DNA from: Novosphingobium sp.
GTDB lineage: Bacteria > Pseudomonadota > Alphaproteobacteria > Sphingomonadales > Sphingomonadaceae
Length of the DNA stretch: 64,000 bases
Direction: 5' to 3'
NCBI GenBank assembly: GCA_025356575.1
Contig: JANXSP010000090.1
Coordinates: 1-64,000 of the forward strand
Shown: one piece after another, positions 29,615 to 40,735 of the stretch
Position numbering within the stretch: the first letter of the stretch is position 1
Layout of the letters: the number at the start of each line of letters is the position of its first letter
Notes under the pieces: model-generated
What the model was told of the DNA's origin: nothing
The model's input: only the letters and a program-made list of their open reading frames with translations
Database searches by the model: none
Translations under genes and position numbers: made by a program

Positions 29615-30325
29615 CTAGCGGGTGGCTGGACGCGTGACCGGAGCGGCGGGCGCGGCCGGTGCCGGAGCGCCGCCCTGCTGGGCAGCCGCGGCGGCTTGCT
29701 GCTCACGCACCTGGCGCGGGACCCACCCTGCCGGCGGAACGAGCGCGGCCGACGGGATCAGCAGGTTCAGCTCGTTCAAGACGGCCTGGTTGAGATTGTA
29801 GGCGTTATCGGCCGACACGATGTTTTCCGGCGTCAGCAGGATCGTGATGTGCTGCTTGTTCATCGCGGTACGGACCGCCGCGGAAAGCTTGTCGGTGATC
29901 TGCTCATCGACATAGGCTTCGGACAAGGCGACCGGCTGGAGCATCCGCTGCAGTTCCTGCTGGCCCGATTCCTGGATCGACTGGATCGTCTGGCCCTGCT
30001 GCTGGAGCGATGCCGCGTTGGGCGCCGGCAAGGCGCGATCGGCATTGAACTTGGTGATCAGCGGCAGCATCTGCGCTTCGATCTGGGCGCGGCGAGCCTC
30101 GGCCGCATCGAACTGCGCCTTGTAGGTTACCGGACGCTGCGCCTGGGCGGTTTTGAACGCATTCGAATTGGCTCGCACCGCATCGAGATTGACGACCGCG
30201 AGGCCGGCAAGGATCGGTCCGACCGGCGCAGTGGCGGCAGCGACCGGAGCGGCCGCGAGAGCGATCTGCGGCGCCGCGATCAGGGCAATCCCGGCAAAGA
30301 GCGCGGCTTTGAGAGCAATTTTCAT
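29615..30325 (-). CDS. OmpH/Skp family periplasmic chaperone
   Basis: Signal peptide; [42 protein letters not shown]; directly downstream of bamA. Confidence 0.85.
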   Translation of the reverse strand: MKIALKAALFAGIALIAAPQIALAAAPVAAATAPVGPILAGLAVVNLDAVRANSNAFKTAQAQRPVTYKAQFDAAEARRAQIEAQMLPLITKFNADRALPAPNAASLQQQGQTIQSIQESGQQELQRMLQPVALSEAYVDEQITDKLSAAVRTAMNKQHITILLTPENIVSADNAYNLNQAVLNELNLLIPSAALVPPAGWVPRQVREQQAAAAAQQGGAPAPAAPAAPVTRPATR

Positions 30326-33102
30326 CAGAACTGGGTTCCTACGTTGAAGGTGAAAGATTTTACGGTATCGCCCGGCTGCTTGAGCAGGACCTTGGCGAAA
30401 TCGATGCGGAACGGCCCGAACGGCGAATTCCAGTTGGTCCCGATGCCGATGGCAATGCGCGGCTTGGCCGAATCGCCCAGGAAGACCTCGCGGAAAGGCG
30501 CGATCGACTGACCGATCGGGGAGTTTGCGGAGGTCGTCAGGCAGCTCGGCGGGTTCGGGTTAGTCGCGACGATGACGGTGGAAGTCGCCGAAGCAGTGCA
30601 GACATTGTTGACCAAGCTGGCGGCATCGACCTGCGTAAAGGTAGCATTGCCCGAGGCATCGCGTGACGGCACGAAGATCCCGCCCGGATAGGGGCTGGTC
30701 TGAAGTGCCGGACGGGTTACCCCGAACACCGCACCGACATCCAGGAAGATCGACGGTCGCAGCCCGAGCTCCTTGGCCCCCGAACCGAGCGGAATTTCAA
30801 GCTCGGCGCGGCCCAGGTAATACGCGCGCCCGCCCAGCGCATCGTCGGTGATCGAGTTGCGGTCCGTGACGACCACGAACTTGGTCGCGTCGGTCGGATC
30901 GGCGATCAGCGGCTGGCGGACGACCCGCGGGCCGACACCGCGGATGTCGAAACCGCGAATTTGCGGCTCACCCAGATAGAAGCGATCGGTCAGCCGGACG
31001 TTCTCGACCCCGGCGCCGTTGTTCTCGAACGACTTGATAAACCCGCCCTCGGCCGAGAGCGAGAAGATGAAGCCTTTGCCCACCGGATAATACTGCGCGG
31101 CATTCCCGCGAATACGCGCATATTTCACCGACCCGCCGAGCCCGGCATATTCGGCGGTGATCGCTGCCGAACGGCCACGCGTCGGATGAACGCGGTTGTC
31201 GAGCGAATCGTAGACCAGCGTGGCGCCGAGGATGGAGCTGGTCCGCTTGCCGATCGAATCGCACAGATAACGTCCGGCGATCAGCGCGTCGCAGGCCAGG
31301 ACCCCGGGGGTGACGCGGTCCGAGTAGAACTGGTTCTTGTCGAGCGTCACGTTGTCGATGTTGAACGTATAGCGCCCGATTACCGACATATACTCGGTCA
31401 GCGGCACGCCGATGCGGCCCTGAAAGCCGGTGGTGGTCTGCTGATACGTCGTGTTGCGGGTGGTGTTGGTGTAGTTGAAGCTGTTGTAATCGCGCCGATA
31501 GACGTCGACACCCGCCGAAATATTGCGGTCGAACAGATACGGCTCGGTAAAGCTGAGCTGCGCGCTCTTGGAATAACGCGAATAGCTCACGCTGGCGCCG
31601 ACCGTCTGGCCGCGCCCGCGGAAGTTGCGCTGCTGGATCGAAGCCTGGAGGATGAAGCTTTCGATCGAAGAGAAACCCGCCGAAAGCTGGAGTTCGCCGG
31701 TCGGCTTTTCCTGGACGTTGGCCTCCAGCACGATGCGATCGGGCGCGCTGCCGGGCTTCTGCTCGATCTCGAACTTTTCCTGGAAGAACCCCAGCGAATT
31801 GATCCGCGCAGTCGAGCGCTTGACCTGGAGCGCGTTGAACGCGTCGCCCTCGGCCAGGCGGAACTCGCGGCGGATGACCTTGTCCTGGGTCAGGGTGTTG
31901 CCGTTGACATCGATCTTCTCGACATAGACGCGCGGCGCTTCGGCGATGGTAAAGGTCAGCCCCATCGACAGGTCGTCTTTGTTGCGGTCGTAGCTCGGGC
32001 GGACGTCTGCAAACGCATAGCCGAACGTGCCCGCGGTCTCGTTCAGCCGGTCGATCGTGTCTTCGACCAGCTTGGCGTTGTACCAATCGCCCTTCTTCAT
32101 GGGCAATTGCGTGGCGAGCTGTTCGCCATCGAAATCGCGAAGCTGGCTTTCCACTTTCACGTCGCCGAACTTGTAGCGCTTCCCTTCCTCCACCACGTAC
32201 GTGATGATGAAGTCTTTCTTGTCCGGGGTCAGTTCCGCGACCGCCGAGACGACGCGGAAATCGGCATAGCCCTTGGTCAGATAGAACTGACGCAGCTTCT
32301 GCTGGTCGAACGCCAGACGGTCGGGATCGTAGCTATCGCGCGATGAGAACAGGCGGAACGAGCGTGCCTGTTTGGTGATCATCTCGCTGCGCAGGTCGCT
32401 GTCGGAGAATTCCTTGTTGCCGATGATGTTTATCTGGCGAACCTTGGACTTGGGGCCCTCGGTCACTTCGAACACGATATCGACGCGGTTCTGGTCGAGC
32501 ATGACCATCTTGGGTTCGACCGACGCGGCAAACCGTCCCTGACGCTTGTACAGCTCGATGATCCGGGCGACGTCGGCACGGACTTTGGAGCGGGTAAAGA
32601 TCTGCCTCGGCGCAAGCTTGATCTCGGGAAGGATTTTCTCCTCCTTGATCCGCTTGTTACCTTCCAGGACGATCCGGTTGATGACCGGGTTTTCCTTGAT
32701 CTCGATGACCACGTTGCCGCCGTCGTTGCGGATCTGGGCATCGGCAAACAGTTCGGTCGCGAACAGGTCCTTCAGCGCCTGATCGGCGGCGGCCTGGGTA
32801 TAGGGCTGGCCCACGCGCAAGGCGACGTATGAGCGAATCGTATCGGGCTCGAGCCTTTGGGCGCCGGTAACCGTGATGGTCTGGATCGTATCGGCGACCG
32901 GAGCCGCCACCACCGTCGCGGGAGCGACGGCCGCGCTGGCGGGCGCGGCCACAGGTGCCCTTGCCGATGCGGCTGCCGGCGCAACCGCTTGCGCCAGCGC
33001 CATCCCCGGCATTCCGGCAAGGATCGAGCCGCCGAGCAGCGCCGCAACCAGCGGAGCGGTGCGGCGGGTTATTACGTCACGATCCAAAGTGCGTCCAATC
33101 AT
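30325..33102 (-). CDS. bamA: Outer membrane protein assembly factor BamA
   Basis: POTRA repeats (IQTITVTGAQRLEPDTIRSYV...), C-terminal beta barrel ending FNVGTQF. Confidence 0.95.
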   Translation of the reverse strand: MIGRTLDRDVITRRTAPLVAALLGGSILAGMPGMALAQAVAPAAASARAPVAAPASAAVAPATVVAAPVADTIQTITVTGAQRLEPDTIRSYVALRVGQPYTQAAADQALKDLFATELFADAQIRNDGGNVVIEIKENPVINRIVLEGNKRIKEEKILPEIKLAPRQIFTRSKVRADVARIIELYKRQGRFAASVEPKMVMLDQNRVDIVFEVTEGPKSKVRQINIIGNKEFSDSDLRSEMITKQARSFRLFSSRDSYDPDRLAFDQQKLRQFYLTKGYADFRVVSAVAELTPDKKDFIITYVVEEGKRYKFGDVKVESQLRDFDGEQLATQLPMKKGDWYNAKLVEDTIDRLNETAGTFGYAFADVRPSYDRNKDDLSMGLTFTIAEAPRVYVEKIDVNGNTLTQDKVIRREFRLAEGDAFNALQVKRSTARINSLGFFQEKFEIEQKPGSAPDRIVLEANVQEKPTGELQLSAGFSSIESFILQASIQQRNFRGRGQTVGASVSYSRYSKSAQLSFTEPYLFDRNISAGVDVYRRDYNSFNYTNTTRNTTYQQTTTGFQGRIGVPLTEYMSVIGRYTFNIDNVTLDKNQFYSDRVTPGVLACDALIAGRYLCDSIGKRTSSILGATLVYDSLDNRVHPTRGRSAAITAEYAGLGGSVKYARIRGNAAQYYPVGKGFIFSLSAEGGFIKSFENNGAGVENVRLTDRFYLGEPQIRGFDIRGVGPRVVRQPLIADPTDATKFVVVTDRNSITDDALGGRAYYLGRAELEIPLGSGAKELGLRPSIFLDVGAVFGVTRPALQTSPYPGGIFVPSRDASGNATFTQVDAASLVNNVCTASATSTVIVATNPNPPSCLTTSANSPIGQSIAPFREVFLGDSAKPRIAIGIGTNWNSPFGPFRIDFAKVLLKQPGDTVKSFTFNVGTQF

Positions 33103-33258
33103 CGAAGCGGCATTCCTGTACTTGTGGCCAATTGGGCCGCCCCGGATGGTATCGGCAGCCCCGTGTGGTCCACCCCCGGGCGGAACCTAGGGTCCACGGC
33201 TTACAGTCGCCGCCCTCTGCCCGATGCACGGTTTTCGATCAAGCTCCCAATCGAACCA

Positions 33259-34374
33259 CTAACCCCCGAACAGGCGTAGCGAGACCAGGTCGTTGAAGGT
33301 AACGAACAGCATCAGTGCCAGCACAAGTGCCAGCCCGGTGCGAAAAGCCCATTCCTGGCTCCGCTGGCCAACCGGCTTGCGGCGAATTGCCTCAGCTGCA
33401 TAGAGCGCCAGATGGCCCCCATCGAGCGTGGGAATTGGCAGCAAGTTGATGAATGCCAAATTAATTGAGATCAGCGCCGCGAACGAGATGAACGCCGGCA
33501 TTCCCAACGACAATTGCTGGCCCGAATACTGCGCGATCTTGATCGGACCGCCCAGTTCCTTGACCGAACGCTCGCCGCCCACGATCTGGGCGATGCCCGT
33601 GACCATCATGTGCAGCACGCGGACCGACTGGTCGACGCCGATCGCCACAGCCTCGAGCGGGCCGACCGCGACAATCCGCGGGCGAACCGCGGCTATGCCC
33701 AACAGGCCGATCCGGCCCTGATTGCCGAACTGATCCTTTTCCACAAAGCCGGCAATCCGCATCGGGATCGTGATCTGCGCGTCGCCGCGCCGTACCAGCA
33801 CGCGGATCAGGTGGTCAGGATAGGCGACGACCTTTTCGCGAACTTGGGCAAACTGGGCAACCTCGTCGCCATCGATCGCGACGATGCGGTCGCCGACCCT
33901 TAGCCCCGCCGCTTGCGCTGCCGAACCCTGCGAAAAGCCCGCGACCACGGGAGGCGCATCGACCTTACCGTAAGCCAGGTTGAACGCGGCAAAGATCGCA
34001 ATTGCGACCAGCAGGTTGGTGACCGGTCCGGCCAGGACGATCAGCGCGCGCTGCCACAGCGGCTTGGATTGAAACGTGCCGGCACGCTCCGCCTCGCTCA
34101 TTGCGGCGTTCGCGGCGTCGGGAACTCCCGCCGCGTTCATGTCTCCAGCGAACTGGACGTATCCGCCCAGCGGCAGTGCCGACAGCTTCCACCTGGTCCC
34201 GCGGCGATCGGTGCGGCCAATCAGTTCCTTGCCAAACCCGACCGAGAACGCATCCGCACGCACTCCGAACAGCCGCCCGACCAGATAATGGCCGAATTCA
34301 TGGAGCACCACGAGCGGCCCGAGCAGGAGCACGAACCCGAGCAGCATCGTCAGGACCGAAGGCGAATGCAGCAT
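33259..34374 (-). CDS. rseP: RIP metalloprotease RseP (site-2 protease)
   Basis: VVLHEFGHYLVGRLFGVRADAFSVGFG (HExxH), PDZ domain, INLLPIPTLDGGHL. Confidence 0.95.
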   Translation of the reverse strand: MLHSPSVLTMLLGFVLLLGPLVVLHEFGHYLVGRLFGVRADAFSVGFGKELIGRTDRRGTRWKLSALPLGGYVQFAGDMNAAGVPDAANAAMSEAERAGTFQSKPLWQRALIVLAGPVTNLLVAIAIFAAFNLAYGKVDAPPVVAGFSQGSAAQAAGLRVGDRIVAIDGDEVAQFAQVREKVVAYPDHLIRVLVRRGDAQITIPMRIAGFVEKDQFGNQGRIGLLGIAAVRPRIVAVGPLEAVAIGVDQSVRVLHMMVTGIAQIVGGERSVKELGGPIKIAQYSGQQLSLGMPAFISFAALISINLAFINLLPIPTLDGGHLALYAAEAIRRKPVGQRSQEWAFRTGLALVLALMLFVTFNDLVSLRLFGG

Positions 34375-35534
34375 CAGGCGATCCCCAGCGTTTCGCGCAT
34401 GCGCCCGCGCGCTTCGCCATCGATGCCGATCACGTCGTCGAGTGAGGCAGGCGCGGCGGGAGCAAAGCGGGCGAGCATATCGGCAACCCCTGCGCTGATC
34501 CGGGTGAACCCGATGTGACCGGCGAGGAACGCTGCGACCGCTACCTCATTGGCCGCGTTGAGCACCGCGGGCGCGCCGCCGCCGGCATATGCCGCCTCGC
34601 GCGCCAGGCGGGTCGCTGGGAACAGCTCCTCGTCGGGCGCACGAAAGGTCAGCGCGCCGATCTTCGCCAGGTCGAGCGGGGCGCACGGCGTATCCATCCG
34701 CGCCGGCCAGGCCAATGCGCTGGCGATGGGCACGCGCATGTCCGATGGCCCAAGCTGCGCCAGGGTCGAACCGTCGCGGTACTCGACCATCGAATGCACC
34801 ACCGATTGCGGGTGGATCACGATCCGCAGCGCGTCGAGTCCCACGGGGAACAGGTGGTACGCCTCGATCAGTTCGAGCCCCTTGTTGAACATCGTCGCGC
34901 TGTCGACGCTGATCTTGGCGCCCATATCCCAATTGGGGTGCTTGACCGCCTGCGCCGGGGTCGCCGCCGCGAGCTGCGCCGCGCTCCATTCGCGGAACGG
35001 CCCGCCGCTGGCGGTCAGCGTGATCGAGCGGACATCTTCGCCGCGGTTGCCGGCCAGGCACTGGAAGATCGCGTTGTGCTCGCTGTCGACGGGCAGCAGC
35101 GTGGTCCCGCACCGCGCGATCGCGGCGGTCATGACCTCTCCCGCCGAAACCAGCGCCTCCTTGTTGGCGAGCGCGACGGTGCGACCCTGCTCGATTGCCG
35201 CCATCGTCGGGGCAAGGCCCGCACAGCCGACGATCGCGGCGAGGATCAGGTCGGCGGGGCGCGACGCGGCCTCGACCAGCGCGGGCGCGCCACCAAGCGC
35301 TTCGGTGCCGGAGCCGGCGAGCGCGGTGTGCAACTCGCCGAGACACGCGGGGTCGGCCACAACCGCGACCTCGGCAGCGAACTCGCGCGCGAGCCTGGCG
35401 AGCTCCGCCGCCTGGCAATTGGCAGTGAGCGCGACGACCTGCCACTTGTCCCGCTCGCGCCGGATCAGGTCGAGCGTGGAGGCGCCGACCGATCCCGTGG
35501 CGCCGAGGATCGAAATGCGCCGCGGTTCGCTCAT
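34374..35534 (-). CDS. dxr: 1-deoxy-D-xylulose 5-phosphate reductoisomerase
   Basis: [65 protein letters not shown]. Confidence 0.96.
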   Translation of the reverse strand: MSEPRRISILGATGSVGASTLDLIRRERDKWQVVALTANCQAAELARLAREFAAEVAVVADPACLGELHTALAGSGTEALGGAPALVEAASRPADLILAAIVGCAGLAPTMAAIEQGRTVALANKEALVSAGEVMTAAIARCGTTLLPVDSEHNAIFQCLAGNRGEDVRSITLTASGGPFREWSAAQLAAATPAQAVKHPNWDMGAKISVDSATMFNKGLELIEAYHLFPVGLDALRIVIHPQSVVHSMVEYRDGSTLAQLGPSDMRVPIASALAWPARMDTPCAPLDLAKIGALTFRAPDEELFPATRLAREAAYAGGGAPAVLNAANEVAVAAFLAGHIGFTRISAGVADMLARFAPAAPASLDDVIGIDGEARGRMRETLGIA

Positions 35535-36244
35535 GCCAGTTGCCACAGCCAGCCGGCGATGATCGCCACGGGGAGCAGCCCGTCGACCCGATCGAACACC
35601 CCACCATGACCGGGGATCAGCCGCGAGGAATCCTTGACCCCGGCGCGGCGCTTGAGCCAGCTTTCGAAGAAATCGCCGGCTTGCGCCGCAATTGCCAGCC
35701 CCGCCCCGGCCAGCGCCGAAAGCCCCGCGGTACGCAGCGGCACGACGACGAAATGCGTGTCGCTCCCACCGCCGAGCGCAATCGCTGCGGCGCTGATCAT
35801 CCCCAGCCCGAACGCCGTCCACAGCGCCGCCGCCGCCATCCCGCCAAGCAGGCCGGCCCAGGTTTTCGACGGACTGATGCTCGGAGCGATCTTCGGCCCG
35901 CCGATCGCCCGGCCGGTGAAATAGGCGCCGGTGTCGGTCGCGATGACGAGGCCGAGGACAAGCACGAGCATGATCGTGGGCAGACCGATCAGCGCCAGCA
36001 CCGCCAGCCCGACATAGACTGCCGCGCCGATCAACGCGGCGGCGAAGAACGCCGGGTTGGGCAGGATCTTGCGCAGGAGCAGCGCGAATTCGGCAAGTAC
36101 CGCCACCCCGACCAGCGCGATGAACCCGGTTTTCCACACCCCGCCGAGCCAGAGCGCGGTCCCGGCTACGGCGAGCATCGCCACCGCCGATGCAGCGCGC
36201 ACGGGCAAGTCCGATTTCCTGGGTGGGGGTAGCGGATCGCTCAT
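35531..36244 (-). CDS. cdsA: Phosphatidate cytidylyltransferase
   Basis: [54 protein letters not shown]. Start at 36244; the extension to 36355 is translated repeat. Confidence 0.94.
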   Translation of the reverse strand: MSDPLPPPRKSDLPVRAASAVAMLAVAGTALWLGGVWKTGFIALVGVAVLAEFALLLRKILPNPAFFAAALIGAAVYVGLAVLALIGLPTIMLVLVLGLVIATDTGAYFTGRAIGGPKIAPSISPSKTWAGLLGGMAAAALWTAFGLGMISAAAIALGGGSDTHFVVVPLRTAGLSALAGAGLAIAAQAGDFFESWLKRRAGVKDSSRLIPGHGGVFDRVDGLLPVAIIAGWLWQLA

Positions 36245-36249
36245 CCGAC

Positions 36250-36376
36250 AATCCTCCCCGCAACGGAGAGGTGGCGCGCAGCGACGGAGGGGTCCCTCAC
36301 CGCCGATCGCTCGACCCCGGCCGATGGACGGAACCCCTGCGCCCCTGCATGGCACCTCCCCATTCCGGGGAGGATC
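36250..36376. repeat. Palindromic intergenic repeat element filling the uppS-cdsA gap
   Basis: Arms aatcctccccgcaacggagaggtggc ... ggcacctccccattccggggaggatcc are imperfect reverse complements. Confidence 0.7.
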
Positions 36377-37105
36377 CTAGCGCCCGCCAAAGCGCCGCTC
36401 CCTTTGCGCAAAGGTGTCGAGCGCGTCCTGCAAGTGCGCCGGGGTGAAATCGGGCCACAGCACTTCGGTGAACCACATTTCGGCATAAGCGGCTTGCCAG
36501 AGCAGGAAGTTCGACAAGCGGACTTCGCCCGAGGTGCGGATCAGCAGGTCGAGCGGGGGAAGCGCGGCGGTATCGAGATGCGCGGAGATTGTCTCTGGCG
36601 TGATCGCGCCTTGCTCTGCGGCAGCCGCGGCGGCGCGTGCGATTTCCTGCTGCGATCCATAGTTGAGCGCGATCACCAGCGTCGACCCGTCGTTGGCAGC
36701 GGTGCGCGCCAGGGCATCATCGATCAGCGCGACGATCTCGGGCGAAAACGCCGAGGTATCGCCGATGATCCGGAGCCGAACGTTGTTGGCGACGAATTCG
36801 TCCAGGTCGCTGCGGATGAAGCGCTTGAGCAGCCCCATCAGGTCCGACACCTCGTCCTCCGACCGCTTCCAGTTCTCCGACGAGAACGCATAGAGCGTCA
36901 GCACTTCGACGCCCATCTGGCGCGCCGCGCGCGTCAGCGTGCGCACCGCTTCGACCCCGCGCTGGTGGCCGACCGCGCGCGGCAGGTGACGCTTTTTCGC
37001 CCAGCGACCGTTGCCGTCCATGATAATCGCGACATGGCGCGCGCCGTGCGCTGCTCCGCCGGATGGGCCTGCGACAGGCTCGGCTTGAGCTTGCCGGAAG
37101 ATCAC
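36377..37105 (-). CDS. uppS: Undecaprenyl/polyprenyl diphosphate synthase UppS
   Basis: [74 protein letters not shown] start overlapping the frr stop. Confidence 0.95.
   Translation of the reverse strand: MIFRQAQAEPVAGPSGGAAHGARHVAIIMDGNGRWAKKRHLPRAVGHQRGVEAVRTLTRAARQMGVEVLTLYAFSSENWKRSEDEVSDLMGLLKRFIRSDLDEFVANNVRLRIIGDTSAFSPEIVALIDDALARTAANDGSTLVIALNYGSQQEIARAAAAAAEQGAITPETISAHLDTAALPPLDLLIRTSGEVRLSNFLLWQAAYAEMWFTEVLWPDFTPAHLQDALDTFAQRERRFGGR
37066..37097. repeat. Short REP-like repeat within the uppS 5' coding region
   Basis: ggcctgcgacaggctcggcttgagcttgccgg, related to the gacaggctca...tgagcctgtc hairpin at 2493. Confidence 0.55.
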
Positions 37106-37659
37106 TGCCCGAGGATTTCCTTTTCCTTGTGCGCCGCGGTTTCGTCGGCGGCCTTGATCTGCTCATCGGTCAACTTCTGGACTTCGGTCTCGAGCCGTTT
37201 GCGTTCGTCCTCCGAAATCTCGTTCTTCTTCTCGTCGGCCTTGAGCATCTCCATCCCATCGCGGCGGACGTTGCGGATCGCGATGCGTGCTTTCTCAGCG
37301 TATTGCGCGGCAAGCTTGGCAAGTTCCTTGCGGCGTTCCTCGGTCAAGTCGGGGATCGGCAGGCGCAAGGTGTTGCCGTCGTTGATCGGATTAAGCCCGA
37401 GCCCGGCCGAGCGGATCGCTTTTTCCACCGGGCCGATGTTCGACTTGTCCCACACCTGTACCGTGATCATCCGCGGTTCGGGCGCCGAAACCGTCGCGAC
37501 CTGGTTCAAAGGAGTGCGCTGACCATACGCTTCGACCATCACCGGGTCGAGCAACGCGGCGTTGGCGCGCCCGGTGCGAAGACCGCCAAGATCGCCGCGG
37601 AGTGATTCCACGGCGCCCCTCATCCGTCGCTCGAGATCGGATTTGTCGTACTTGGCCAT
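37102..37659 (-). CDS. frr: Ribosome recycling factor
   Basis: [48 protein letters not shown]. Confidence 0.96.
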   Translation of the reverse strand: MAKYDKSDLERRMRGAVESLRGDLGGLRTGRANAALLDPVMVEAYGQRTPLNQVATVSAPEPRMITVQVWDKSNIGPVEKAIRSAGLGLNPINDGNTLRLPIPDLTEERRKELAKLAAQYAEKARIAIRNVRRDGMEMLKADEKKNEISEDERKRLETEVQKLTDEQIKAADETAAHKEKEILGQ

Positions 37660-37662
37660 CGC

Positions 37663-38382
37663 CTATCCTTTCCTGACGATCGTCTGGGTGCCCTTGCCCG
37701 CCAGAACCTGCGCGAGGTTACCGCGCTCGCGGATCGAAAACACCACGATCGGAATGTCGTTGTCCCGGCAAAGCGCGACGGCCGAGGCATCCATGACCTT
37801 CAGATTGCCGGCGAGAACAGTGTCGTAATCGACTGTATCGTAACGCTTGGCGTGTTTGTTCTTCTTGGGATCGCTGTCGTACACCCCGTCGACGCTGGTG
37901 CCCTTGAACAATGCGTCGCACTGCATTTCCGCGGCACGCAAGGCGGCGCCGCTGTCGGTCGTGAAGTAGGGTTCGCCGACACCGGCGGCGAAGATCACCA
38001 CACGGCCTTTTTCCAGATGGCGTTCGGCGCGGCGGCGGATGACCGGCTCGCACACCTTGTCCATCTCGATCGCCGACTGGACCCGCGTCGGTACGCCGCA
38101 CTGCTCGAGCGCGTTCTGCATCGCCAGCGCGTTCATCACCGTGGCCAGCATGCCCATGTAATCGGCCTGCGCCCGGTCCATGCCCTTGGCCGCGCCCGCC
38201 ATCCCGCGAAAGATGTTGCCGCCGCCGATCACCAGGCAAAGCTCCAGCCCCGTGTCCTTGGCCGCCTTCACTTCGCGCGCCAGTTCGGCGACGAATTCGG
38301 GATCGATCCCGAACTGCTGGCTGCCCATCAGCACTTCGCCCGAAAGCTTTAGCAGGATTCGCTTGTAGCTGGGCTTGGGCAT
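37663..38382 (-). CDS. pyrH: UMP kinase
   Basis: [53 protein letters not shown]; start M at 38382. Confidence 0.96.
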   Translation of the reverse strand: MPKPSYKRILLKLSGEVLMGSQQFGIDPEFVAELAREVKAAKDTGLELCLVIGGGNIFRGMAGAAKGMDRAQADYMGMLATVMNALAMQNALEQCGVPTRVQSAIEMDKVCEPVIRRRAERHLEKGRVVIFAAGVGEPYFTTDSGAALRAAEMQCDALFKGTSVDGVYDSDPKKNKHAKRYDTVDYDTVLAGNLKVMDASAVALCRDNDIPIVVFSIRERGNLAQVLAGKGTQTIVRKG

Positions 38383-38489
38383 GGAAACTGGGGTCACTCT
38401 CGGCAGGAAGTGGCGGACCTTATACGCGCGGGCGCAGCGATGGAAAGGTGCGCGGCGACGCCATCAACATAAGCGCATCCCTGCGCATG

Positions 38490-38550
38490 GGACCTCGCTT
38501 GGCCGGGGACTTCCTGGCCGCCTGAGGTTCCCGCCTGCGCGGGGACGCGA
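38490..38550. repeat. REP-like GC palindromes in the tsf-pyrH intergenic region
   Basis: gacctcgcttggccggggacttcctggccgcctgaggttcccgcctgcgcggggac; inverted CCCGC..GCGGGG core. Confidence 0.45.
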
Positions 38551-38554
38551 ATGC

Positions 38555-39496
38555 TCAGCCCTTGACCGCCGCTGCGACTTCGGCGGCAAAGTCGGTTTCC
38601 TTCTTCTCGATGCCCTCGCCCAGCTGAAAGCGGACATAGTCCTTGAGCACGATCGGTTTGCCCGCGTCCTTGCCGGCCTTTTCGACAACCTGCGCGATCG
38701 GGGTCTTGTTATCCATCACGAACACCTGGCTGAGCAGCGCGTTGTCCTTGGCAAACTTCGCTGCGGCGCCGTCGGCGCGCTTGGCGAGAATGTCCGCAGG
38801 GATTTCCTTGCCGTTCTTGGTGGCTTCCTCGACCGCCTTTTCCAACGCGATCTTGCGTTCACGTTCGAGCACCGCGGGATCGAGATCGGCGGCGGACAGC
38901 GCCATCGGGAACGCCGCGGCGATGTGCATCGCCAGGCTTTTGCCCAGCGCCTCGAGCACGTCGGCGCTCGCTTCGCTTTCGAGTGCGACGAGCACGCCGA
39001 TCTTGCCGAGGTTCGGCGCCGCCGCGTTGTGCATATAGGGCACGACCACGCCGTTCGTGACCGACACGGTCTTCATCCGGCGGACCTGCTGGTTCTCACC
39101 GATCGTCGCGACGTTGTTCGTGAGCTTTTCTTCGACCGTCCCACCATCGGGATAGGCCGCGGTCTTGAGCGCGGCGACATCGTCACTCGTCTGGCCGAGC
39201 GCGACCTGCGTGGTCTTGCGCACGAAGTCCTGGAACTGGTCGTTCTTGGCGACGAAATCGGTTTCCGAGTTGACCTCGACGGCAACGCCCTTGGTCCCTT
39301 CCACGGCAACGCCGACCAGGCCCTCGGCCGCGGTTCGGCTCGATTTCTTGGCAGCGGCGGCGAGACCCTTGGCGCGCAGGCTATCGACCGCGGCTTCGAT
39401 GTCGCCGCCGGTTTCGTCGAGCGCCTTCTTGCAGTCCATCATCCCCGCGCCGGTCTTGTCGCGCAGATTCTTCACGTCAGCGGCGGTATAAGCCAT
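38555..39496 (-). CDS. tsf: Elongation factor Ts
   Basis: [51 protein letters not shown]. Confidence 0.96.
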   Translation of the reverse strand: MAYTAADVKNLRDKTGAGMMDCKKALDETGGDIEAAVDSLRAKGLAAAAKKSSRTAAEGLVGVAVEGTKGVAVEVNSETDFVAKNDQFQDFVRKTTQVALGQTSDDVAALKTAAYPDGGTVEEKLTNNVATIGENQQVRRMKTVSVTNGVVVPYMHNAAAPNLGKIGVLVALESEASADVLEALGKSLAMHIAAAFPMALSAADLDPAVLERERKIALEKAVEEATKNGKEIPADILAKRADGAAAKFAKDNALLSQVFVMDNKTPIAQVVEKAGKDAGKPIVLKDYVRFQLGEGIEKKETDFAAEVAAAVKG

Positions 39497-39591
39497 GGCG
39501 TCTATCCTTCTGAAAATAATGCGATGCGGCGCCGGGACCGGCCCGGCGCACGCGGCAATTCAAAGCGGCGGGGGTCTATCCGCCGGCTGGT

Positions 39592-40434
39592 TCAGGCGTC
39601 CGCGGCCGCTTCGGCAGCAGGAGCGTCTGCAGCGGCAGCCATATCGGCAGCGACTTCAGCCGGAGCAGCTTCAACCGAAGCCTCAGCCGCAGCTTCCTCG
39701 GCCATCGGCACTTCCATCGCGCCGATATCGGCACCCGAAGCGATTACCGCTTCGCGCCCGCCCTTGGTCGCCGCGGTGCTGACCGCGTCGCAGTAGAGGC
39801 GGATGGCACGGCTGGCGTCGTCGTTGGCCGGAACCGGGAAGGCGATGCCATCGGGCGAAACGTTCGAATCGAGGATGGCCACGACCGGGATGCCGAGAAC
39901 GTTGGCTTCCTTGATCGCCAGCTCTTCCTTGTTGGCATCGATCACGAACATCACGTCCGGAATGCCGCCCATGTCGCGGATGCCGCCAAGCGACAGCTCG
40001 AGTTTGTCGCGCTCACGCGTCAGCTGCAGGACTTCCTTCTTGGTCAGCCCGGTGATCTCGCCCGAAAGCTGCTCGTCGAGCGTCTTGAGGCGCTTGATCG
40101 AGCCCGAGATCGTCTTCCAGTTGGTGAGCATGCCGCCCAGCCAGCGGTGGTTGACGAAATGCTGGCCGCAAGCCCGCGCGGCTTCGGCGATCGGTGCTTG
40201 CGCCTGGCGCTTGGTACCCACGAACAGGACCTTGCCGCCCGACTGGACCGACGAGGCGATGAATTCCAGCGCGCGCGCCATCAGCGGAACGGTCTGCGAC
40301 AGATCGAGGATGTGGACCCCGTTGCGCGCGCCGAAGATGTACGGCTTCATCCGCGGGTTCCAGCGGTGGGTTTGGTGGCCGAAGTGGGCGCCGGCCTCGA
40401 TCAATTGGTGCATGGAGACGACAGGAGCCGCCAT
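39592..40434 (-). CDS. rpsB: 30S ribosomal protein S2
   Basis: [50 protein letters not shown]. Confidence 0.97.
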   Translation of the reverse strand: MAAPVVSMHQLIEAGAHFGHQTHRWNPRMKPYIFGARNGVHILDLSQTVPLMARALEFIASSVQSGGKVLFVGTKRQAQAPIAEAARACGQHFVNHRWLGGMLTNWKTISGSIKRLKTLDEQLSGEITGLTKKEVLQLTRERDKLELSLGGIRDMGGIPDVMFVIDANKEELAIKEANVLGIPVVAILDSNVSPDGIAFPVPANDDASRAIRLYCDAVSTAATKGGREAVIASGADIGAMEVPMAEEAAAEASVEAAPAEVAADMAAAADAPAAEAAADA

Positions 40435-40460
40435 AGGTATTTCCTTCCGGTTGAACCTCT

Positions 40461-40545
40461 GGGAAGCTGGAACCGTGCGGTAGGCCCAAAGACTTTAAAG
40501 TCCTGAGACCCATGCCCCGCTGCGGCACCGGGATGATCGCTTCCC
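40461..40545 (-). promoter_or_regulatory. Candidate structured 5' leader of rpsB
   Basis: On the minus strand GGGAAGC (40545-40539) can pair with GCTTCCC (40467-40461), enclosing the 12-bp palindrome GACTTTAAAGTC. Confidence 0.35.
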
Positions 40546-40735
40546 ATGTGGGATATGCCCGCGAAACTGGACGGCGGGTGCCGGACAGATCGTGGACGAA
40601 GCGCCGCCTAGGCCAAGATCGCGGCGAAATCCACCCTCAATCTAGCGTTCGAAAATACCGACCCATCGCAATTGGCGCTTGACGATCAGAACATAACATG
40701 AACATCTTCGGTTTCTAGGGGTTGTTACGGAACCG

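Noticed and set aside
36245-36355. N-terminal extension of CdsA ([14 protein letters not shown]...)
   Set aside because: Translation of the palindromic intergenic repeat; the conserved protein begins at [15 protein letters not shown] (36244).
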